From [Phialemoniopsis] sp. UDSM-2020 (Eukaryota; Ascomycota; Sordariomycetes; Thyridiales; Thyridiaceae), in assembly GCA_018873225.1 (NCBI GenBank), contig JAEILZ010000001.1, forward strand, positions 7,378,001 to 7,442,000: a stretch of DNA of 64,000 nt, given 5' to 3'. The position numbers and the translations under genes are program-made. Positions 57,429-64,000 of this stretch are shown piece by piece; the first letter of the stretch is position 1; the number at the start of each line of letters is the position of its first letter. Under the pieces are notes generated by a model. It was not told the DNA's origin and ran no database searches. It was given only the letters and a program-made list of their open reading frames with translations.

Positions 57429-60113
57429 TTAGGCTAGGTATCGGTAGGAAGCAACGGCGGCATCCTCAATGCGCTCGAGGTACTCCCTGACAATCAGGTC
57501 CTCGATACGCTTCTTGACCATGCTAACCTCGGGTTTGAAGCGGCCTACAAGCTGCGTGATGACCTCTGTGACGAGTTGCGTGTGGGATAGCTCTTTCCGT
57601 TGTCTAGAAAAGCATGGTTAGCGAATGCTCCGAGGCCAAGATGGGAAACAACAGAAAAGCACATACTTCATGATCCTCACAACAGCAGCATCCACAATAT
57701 GGGCACGAGTCTGGTTGTTCTTCTCCTCCGTCTCCTTTCGCTCCTCGTCGCCCTCGACCTTGGACACGGCGTTGATAACGGGTGCCTTGATCTTGAGCGT
57801 CTTGCTCGCGAATTGCGTGTTGAAGCTGAACTTGTCACCTGGCTTGACGTTCTTGCTCATGGGGTGCTTCAGCAGCACGCGCGACTTGGGCGGAATCGAC
57901 AGTGAGGCCAGTGCTCTCATCAATTCACCCGCAGGGATGTTCGTGGCCGCCTGGATTTCCTCAAAAAGGAGACCCTCGCCATCGCCTACATCGTTGAACA
58001 GCATCAGAACCACCATGCCGTATGTAGGCACGGTGAGCTCATACCGCCGCTCACGGCTGAGCGGTCCCTTGTCCTGGCCCTGTATCTTGGGGAAGACGCA
58101 CTTGATCTCTGCGCTGCCGGCCGAGCCGACCCAGTTGAGCTGCCTGCCGCTGCGGTCCTTGAGGTAGTAAGTGTAGAAGCTCTTTTGCAGCCGCTTGATC
58201 TCCGAAGGGTAGTTGCACTCCATCTTGGAATGGCCGTCAGCTTGTGATCGGCCCATGACTTCGGGCGGCCAGTTGTTCGTCGTGAGGACATTGATGCCGA
58301 GCTCGACCTTGCTATTATCGAGATCGCCAAGTCCGCGAATATAAGTCTGGTAGTCCCTAGTCAAATCTTCCGAGTTCTTCATATCCTTGAACATGCCTTC
58401 GAATTTGGTGGTGAACGTCTTGCCTAGCTCGAGCTGCATGCGAGTGATCATCAAGGTCTCCGCCTCGGGATTCTCGCTCTTGTTGTGCAGTAGCCGCCTG
58501 GCCAGATGCTTCTGGTAGTACCGCTCAAACATGTCCTTGTCCGATAGGAACCTGATCATGGTGGTAGCCTTGTCGAGAATGTTGTCGATCTCGATATCGT
58601 TCTTTCCTCGCATCCCCCGCTTGAAGTTGTCATCAATGAAGAGCGAAACGTACTCGGCGCTACGCTTGCACAGCTTGAACAGTTCCGTGAAACTGTTGGT
58701 AAGCGACGACTGGACAACCATGTCCTCCTCGAAGCATTTCGTCCATATTCTATCGAACTTCTCCTTGAGCTGGAGTATGTCGTTCACCCACTTGATGGCA
58801 GCGGCCGTCTGCTGCTGCGCGTGAGAAAGAGGCTGGGCCTTGGCCTTTTCTGCTCCCTCGGGCGCCGTGGCCTCGCTCTCGGCGGGCGCCGCAGTGGAAA
58901 AGTCGGTATTTTTGAGGACCTGTTCAATCTCGATGCCCATCTCGATCACGCGAGCCTGCAGCACTGACTTGAGTGCGTTCTTGGTAGGATCTACGCGCGA
59001 GATGAGCTGGTACAAGATTGTCAGATCCTCAAAGCGATCATTATCCAGCATGGAGCGAAGTCCGGTGCCTTCGATGGCAAGGAAGTCATTCAGATGATTA
59101 ATGATGAGTTCCTCCTCGGCTACCCGTAGGATCTTGGACAGTGATAGCTTTGATAAAGTGGTGGCGCATCGGTCCTGTTCCTCAATGAGGCGCCGCCTGG
59201 TGTGCCGCAGCCATACGCTTGCGTCGCCCTCCCTGATCAGCTTCTGGCACTCGTTGCGGTAATAGACCTGGCTGGCGTCCAGAAAGACCTTTTCGAACAC
59301 TGTAAGATAGAGCTTGTCATCCTCCTCTTCCTGGTCTGTTTCGTATAGAGATTCGAGCATAGCGATGCAGTTCCGCAGTATGGACCTATCCACGACGTCA
59401 CCCTCCCTCTCCATGTTGATCTGGTCGAGAACGACGGCGTTGAGAACGTCAAAGATGTTGTGACGAGCAAGGTCTTCGCCGAGCCCGGACAGGTCTTCGC
59501 CCTCTCCCGTCTTCGTAGCAAGGCTCGTACGCAGAACGTTGTCGCGGAAGAGCCCGATGGTCACGGTGTAGATGGAGGGACGCTTGTTGTCGGTGCTGTA
59601 GCCTCGATCAAGGTACATGAGAAAGTCGGCGACCATGTTCATGGACCTGTTATGTGCCTCCCACGCATCTCTCAAGCCTCTGAGAAACTTCTCGCCGATC
59701 GCCCTACGTTCGTTTGCGGAAGTTCCCGTGGCATCGTGAAGGGCGATGGCTACTAGGTTCTTGGTGATGAGGCGGAATATCTGGGGGACAACACGGGTGC
59801 CGAACCACGTCTCCTCAAACTCCTTGACCTTGTTGTAGAGCTCGTCTCCTTTCTTCTTAAGAACAATCTTGTATGAAGCTCTGTATAATTGCTCGAAGGA
59901 CAGTCGGCCGGCGTTCTGAGTGTGGATGTCGGTGATCGCATCTTGTATGAGAGCCCAGCATTGGTCGAAGTCGGCATTGTCCCGTCCACCGCCCACGCCC
60001 TGGTCCGGTAAGTCTCTGGCCGAAAGATGAGGTATGTACCTCCTGAGAAGGGAGGAATGATTGGAATGGCTTACCCTGCGCGGAGCACGAATCTTGCCTC
60101 TGCCTTGCATCAT
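57429..60113 (-). CDS. cul3: Cullin-3 scaffold of BTB-type ubiquitin ligases
   Basis: Three exons on the minus strand, 60075-60113, 57667-59999 and 57429-57603, give about 848 residues. The N-terminus MMQGRGKIRAPRR is followed by the cullin repeats (SFEQLYRASYKIVLKKKGDE is strongly diagnostic). The cullin homology domain carries KSENPEAETLMITRMQLELG and GRSQADGHSKMECNYPSEIK. The C-terminal winged-helix/neddylation domain reads VVRIMKQRKELSHTQLVTEV, with the neddylation lysine at about residue 791, and the protein ends ASYRYLA. The last exon is essential: without the splice the frame ends in an unrelated tail. Cullin-3 binds RBX1 at the C-terminus and BTB adaptors at the N-terminus. The assignment to cullin-3 rather than cullin-1 or -4 rests on the start and overall likeness. 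Confidence 0.93.
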
Positions 60114-60857
60114 CTTGGGCAAGGCAGCAGTCAGACTAACTTGAGTGGGATGGTGATATCGAGACTGAGTGGGATGTAGACTTGATCCTGAGGAATCGGT
60201 GATGAAGAAATTCAGAGAATAAGAAAGTGAATCGTAGTGTCGAATAGCCCTTCTGAAGTTATTGATCAAGTAAAAAAGGCACAAATGTCAACGGAAGACC
60301 CTGGAAAGAGATGCAGAGCCCGGGGATGGGTGAATAGAGAAGTGCGCCCTGGGGTGAAGGAAGAGGTATGTGCAAGCTCCAGGCTAAACGATTACCAGTA
60401 AACAAAGAAAAGAAGCCAGACACGTTCCCTTCACTACAGGCTCATCTTTGCTCCCGCTCAGAGCTTGCAGAGAAAGAGAGCCTTGGAGGTGGTCATCTTT
60501 AAGTGCGATGCGAGATGGGGGTTTTTGGGGGAAGCTGCTCTCTGGATCGTGAATCCAATCCTACCCCACCATGCTGATCCCGGCCGCCTAGACAATGCTG
60601 ATTGTCCCCCCGAAGCCGCGCCAAAAAAGCACTTAGCTCGGACGCGCCAGGGTCCTTCATCCACTGAGCATTTTTGAGGCTTCAGGTGGGGCGAAGCTGC
60701 CTTATCGACTTATCGCTCTCCGACGTCATTGGACAACATTGAACATTGAAGACATGGACTTTTTTGGCTTTCTTATCGCATTCGATATGATTCTCCCAAG
60801 GAGTGACAATTCTTCATGCTTCACACTGCCCTTGTACAAAGCCTCTACTACCGCATA
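60114..60857. promoter_or_regulatory. Divergent promoter region of cullin-3 and Zim17
   Basis: About 740 bases between divergent starts. No TATA box or gene is evident. Confidence 0.55.
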
Positions 60858-61574
60858 ATGGCCGCAAGAAGCTCCTCAACACTCTTCTCCGCCCTGGCGA
60901 GAAGAGCCACACGCATATCAACATCATCAAGGACAACAGCCCCCTTGCGGACCGCCCTCCTTTCTCCCAGCGCAAAGCGTCGCATATCGCCATCCTCCCC
61001 ATCCATCATCACCACCGCCCGCCTCGCCCACACGATCCCCAGACCACCACCACCATCACAGCCATCCGCCGCCAACAATACCATCACCTCCCCCGAACAA
61101 CCAGACCCCTCGACCACAACCCCAGAAGGCAAACCCGTCAAGTTCTCAGACGAGACCCCCGCCCGAGACCGCCAGCAGCAGCAACAACAGCCCGCCTACG
61201 AGCTGACCTTCACCTGCGTCCCCTGCGGCGTGCGCTCGGGCCACCGCGTCTCCAAGCAAGGGTACCACCACGGCTCCGTGCTCATCACCTGCCCCTCGTG
61301 CCGCAACCGGCACGTCATCAGCGACCACCTGGGCATCTTTGGCGACCGCTCCGGCCTCACCGTCGAGGACCTGATGCGCGAGCGCGGGAGGCTCGTCAAG
61401 AAGGGCACCCTCGGCGAGGACGGCGACGTCGAGTTCTGGGAGGACGGCACCACGACGAGCCGTGAGGAGCGCCGCGGCGCCGAGGACGTCCGGTCGCACA
61501 CGCCCGACCCGGATGCGCCCGCTGCTGATGCCGCGCCCGGATCGTCGTGGACTAAGAGCGCTGGGAGGGAGTGA
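60858..61574 (+). CDS. ZIM17: Zim17/Tim15-type mitochondrial Hsp70 escort protein (DNL zinc finger)
   Basis: A single exon of 238 residues from the ATG at 60858; another in-frame ATG at 60816 would add 14 residues. The N-terminal 60 residues are rich in Arg, Ser and Thr with almost no acidic residue (MAARSSSTLFSALARRATRI), a good mitochondrial presequence. The DNL zinc finger follows at about residues 125-175: CVPCGVRSGHRVSKQGYHHG, then CPSCRNRHVISDHLGIFGD. In yeast, Zim17 keeps mitochondrial Hsp70 soluble and active in protein import and iron-sulphur cluster assembly. The C-terminal tail is acidic and Ala-rich. I prefer the second ATG because it begins the typical presequence, but this is uncertain. 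Confidence 0.92.
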   Translation: MAARSSSTLFSALARRATRISTSSRTTAPLRTALLSPSAKRRISPSSPSIITTARLAHTIPRPPPPSQPSAANNTITSPEQPDPSTTTPEGKPVKFSDETPARDRQQQQQQPAYELTFTCVPCGVRSGHRVSKQGYHHGSVLITCPSCRNRHVISDHLGIFGDRSGLTVEDLMRERGRLVKKGTLGEDGDVEFWEDGTTTSREERRGAEDVRSHTPDPDAPAADAAPGSSWTKSAGRE

Positions 61575-61820
61575 ACAACAGCAGAGGAACCTATAATCTT
61601 GTACGATATATGCATTGGTGTTGGATCTTTGAGAAAAATACCCTTTTGAACTCGTGGCAGGGCCTGATCGAGTCTACGAATATGTAACATACACTCCTCT
61701 TGTACAAAACCTAATTAATGTCATGACAACATACATAACTGCAAGGATTTTGTGGGAGTAACTGAAAGTTTCTTTTGTATAAACATGGTGTCTTGTACAT
61801 ACACACTACCCCTTCTGAGA

Positions 61821-64000
61821 TCAGTATCCCCTCCGCATACTCCTATGCTCCTGGCCCTTGACCTTCCTCCTCTCCTTCTTCTTCTCAAACTTCTTCCTCT
61901 TGTCCCGGCCCGCCCTCTCCGGGTTCGTAATCACGTGGATCTTGCGCTTGCTCGACCGCTGCTCCCGCCGGCCCTTGATGTCCTCGCCCACGGCCAGCAG
62001 GTGCTTGGTGTAGTCGGCCGTGCCGAGCTTCTTCTGCAGCGCCTCCATGACGCCGTGCGCCTTGCCCTTGAGGTCCTCGTAGCGCGTCTTGAAAAGCTCC
62101 TCCGTCGAGAAGGGCGCCGGGATCGTCGGGTCCGTCAGGTTGCGCAGCGGCCGCAGGATGCGCTTGATCGACGGCTCCAGGCCGGCGCGCGGTGTTGTGT
62201 TGCAAAATACCTCGAGGACATGCATCGCTGAGAGCTTGGAGACGAGTGCTATCGCCTTGGGCGGTGTCTCCTTCCTGATGATGGCCGCGAGGCGGCTGAA
62301 TAGGTATCGGAGACCCAGCTGGTCCTCTTCTGGTTCGCTTTCTTCCTCCTCAGCATCCTCTTCGTCTTCCGCCTCCCCTTCGGCAGTATCGGTAGGTATC
62401 GCCAGGTACCGGCCCAGGAAGATCAAAGTTCTGACAACTTCTTCGGCAAGGGCATCATCGAGTTCCTCTGTTCCTAGGATGCGGAGCATCAGGCGCACAA
62501 GCTGCGAGACCTCATCGTTGCCAAGTTCCAAACCGTGAGAACCCTTCCTGCCATCTTCATTACTGGCAAAGTCGGCAAGATACGAGCCCACAAGCTTCAT
62601 CGCCGTCAGGCGAACGGCACCGTCGGTGCCCGATAGGGAGCTGCGGATATGGTCCCAGAGCTGTGCGGACTCCAGCGAAAGCACCCTAGAAAGGTGCTTG
62701 ACGACCAATACCTGGACGGCTTGAAGCGCGACGTTGGTCAGATCGGCATCATCAGCCTCGCCCTCGAGCACGCCGCCAATTCTATTCAGGACAAGGTTTA
62801 CGTCCTTCTTGTCCTTGTTCTCAGCCTCCTTGGCATCGAAGTACAGCCCGAAAGCATGCAGAGCCAGTTTCAGCACGGCGGGTTTCTCGTCCTGCTCGAT
62901 CCACGAGCGCAGCAGCTTGAGGAAGTTCTGCGTGTTCTCCTTGCTGGCCCGCCGGAAGATCTCCTTGAGCAGCTCCGCAGCTGCAAGGCGACACTTTTCG
63001 CTATCGTCGTTGGCCAGCACAAAGATGAGCGGAATGAAGCAGGTGGAGATGACCTCTTGGGCGAATTCGTCTGCCGATTTGTGCAGTAGGAGGTGCACGA
63101 CCTCCATGACGGAGAGCCGCCCGCCCTCTCGATCGTATTTGAGGTTGGCGACGACAAATGCGAGCTGCTTCTGCCATCTGCTCTTCTTTTGTGGATAGTC
63201 CCTGAGGAACTGGAAAAAGGCTCCCCTCGCGAGGTTCCGGGTCTCCTTGTCGTCATTGGTGATCATGACTGTGCCCACGTAGTCCAATGTGTCGTAGACC
63301 GAGGCCGTCTCTATCCTGCGGTCCAGTACCGACCGCAAGAAGTTGAAGGTAACGTGCCGATATAAAGGTTCCGTCAGGTCGTCTTTAAGTCTCGAAAGGA
63401 GCATGTCGATGGCAGCATCCTTGACTGGAATCTCACGACGGTCTCGGAGGATCACTGAGATGAGCTTGAGTGCCGACTGCGCAAGGTCGCTCGATGTGGT
63501 GGTGGACTGCGATATGGATTTGACGGATTCCTTGAGGGCAACCTTGTACAAGTTGTCCGACTCGTCTGTCTTGAAGGGGACCTTGACGAGGACTGCCAGA
63601 AGCTTGAAAGCCGCAATCTTGACCTCTTCTTCGCCAGCAATGACGGCGTCGCCCAGGATGGGCAAGAAGCCGCTGACATTGCCCGCATTCCTCAGGCTGT
63701 CATGCTTCCTCAGAACGGACCGGAGCATATCGAGCGCGAACCTCACGAGCTTGTGCGTGTACTTGGTTGACATACCGCGCTCTGCTGTCTTCTTCGCTCC
63801 CTTTTGGATGAGGTATCTCCTCACTCTCGGGTCCATCTTGGGCTCCGCCTTTGGTTTCTGGCTTCTGTAGACGTCCTGGATGACTTCGTAGCAGAATACG
63901 AGGGTGTCTCGGCTTTCGGCAGCAGGGTTCTGTAGGAGACCCGACGCGATGCGGTTGAGGAGCTCATCAATCTTGCGAGCCAGGCGGATGTCCAGCTTTT
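61821..64000 (-). CDS. UTP20: UTP20 C-terminal part (U3 snoRNP / 90S pre-ribosome), cut by the window edge
   Basis: The minus-strand frame is open from the right edge to the stop at 61821, covering the last 726 or so residues of a protein that is normally about 2500-2700 residues. It is made of HEAT-like helix pairs (KIAAFKLLAVLVKVPFKTDE, FNFLRSVLDRRIETASVYDT) and an acidic loop (EDEEDAEEEESEPEEDQLG). The last 40 residues (KRKIHVITNPERAGRDKRKK, EHRSMRRGY) are a basic tail typical of UTP20. UTP20 is part of the small-subunit processome in the nucleolus and is needed for 18S rRNA maturation. No intron is seen in this part. The N-terminal part lies outside the window. Confidence 0.9.
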   Translation of the reverse strand, partial: KLDIRLARKIDELLNRIASGLLQNPAAESRDTLVFCYEVIQDVYRSQKPKAEPKMDPRVRRYLIQKGAKKTAERGMSTKYTHKLVRFALDMLRSVLRKHDSLRNAGNVSGFLPILGDAVIAGEEEVKIAAFKLLAVLVKVPFKTDESDNLYKVALKESVKSISQSTTTSSDLAQSALKLISVILRDRREIPVKDAAIDMLLSRLKDDLTEPLYRHVTFNFLRSVLDRRIETASVYDTLDYVGTVMITNDDKETRNLARGAFFQFLRDYPQKKSRWQKQLAFVVANLKYDREGGRLSVMEVVHLLLHKSADEFAQEVISTCFIPLIFVLANDDSEKCRLAAAELLKEIFRRASKENTQNFLKLLRSWIEQDEKPAVLKLALHAFGLYFDAKEAENKDKKDVNLVLNRIGGVLEGEADDADLTNVALQAVQVLVVKHLSRVLSLESAQLWDHIRSSLSGTDGAVRLTAMKLVGSYLADFASNEDGRKGSHGLELGNDEVSQLVRLMLRILGTEELDDALAEEVVRTLIFLGRYLAIPTDTAEGEAEDEEDAEEEESEPEEDQLGLRYLFSRLAAIIRKETPPKAIALVSKLSAMHVLEVFCNTTPRAGLEPSIKRILRPLRNLTDPTIPAPFSTEELFKTRYEDLKGKAHGVMEALQKKLGTADYTKHLLAVGEDIKGRREQRSSKRKIHVITNPERAGRDKRKKFEKKKERRKVKGQEHRSMRRGY

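Overview
The window is nuclear DNA from a filamentous ascomycete, most likely a Sordariomycete. The evidence is short introns (about 50-75 bases) with GTRNGT donors and CTRAC-like branch points, GC-rich third codon positions, fungus-specific families (GH131 glucanase, Clr5-domain protein, Tvp38, DapB-type dipeptidyl aminopeptidase) and an alpha-factor-type pheromone precursor with WCPIRGQPCW repeats. I found no bacterial operons, rRNA, tRNA, CRISPR array or intact transposon.

Layout. 1-1712 has no recognisable gene. 1713-43337 is a conserved housekeeping block: an F-box protein ending in a CaaX box, a valyl-tRNA synthetase with a separate mitochondrial leader exon, a conserved protein with a probable mitochondrial leader, a 6-phosphogluconate-dehydrogenase-like oxidoreductase, a low-complexity protein, an ALY/REF mRNA-export factor, eIF4A, an F-box/JmjC protein, a CCCH/CUE-like/DUF1771/Smr protein, Tvp38, GH131, a YbjQ/UPF0145-family protein, a membrane-anchored dipeptidyl aminopeptidase, clathrin heavy chain and a CCDC90/DUF1640 mitochondrial protein. 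43338-54629 is a gene-poor, more AT-rich island with the pheromone precursor, a tandem zinc-finger-like gene whose second module is broken, an unrecognised Cys-containing protein and a RING-finger protein. 54630-64000 returns to conserved genes: a Clr5-domain protein, cullin-3, Zim17 and the 3' end of UTP20, which runs off the right edge.

How genes may work together. The pheromone precursor needs KEX2-type cleavage and dipeptidyl trimming, and the DapB/Ste13-type dipeptidyl aminopeptidase lies about 9 kb away. Cullin-3 and two F-box proteins belong to ubiquitin-ligase biology, and the RING protein may too. ALY/REF, eIF4A and the Smr protein act on mRNA, although their proximity need not mean co-regulation. 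Exon joins were made by eye from splice signals and frame continuity. I see no clearly new multi-gene system. The strongest leads are the decayed tandem zinc-finger gene in the island, the CUE-like/Smr protein, the open frame past the clathrin stop, and the long introns in the ALY/REF and Clr5 genes.
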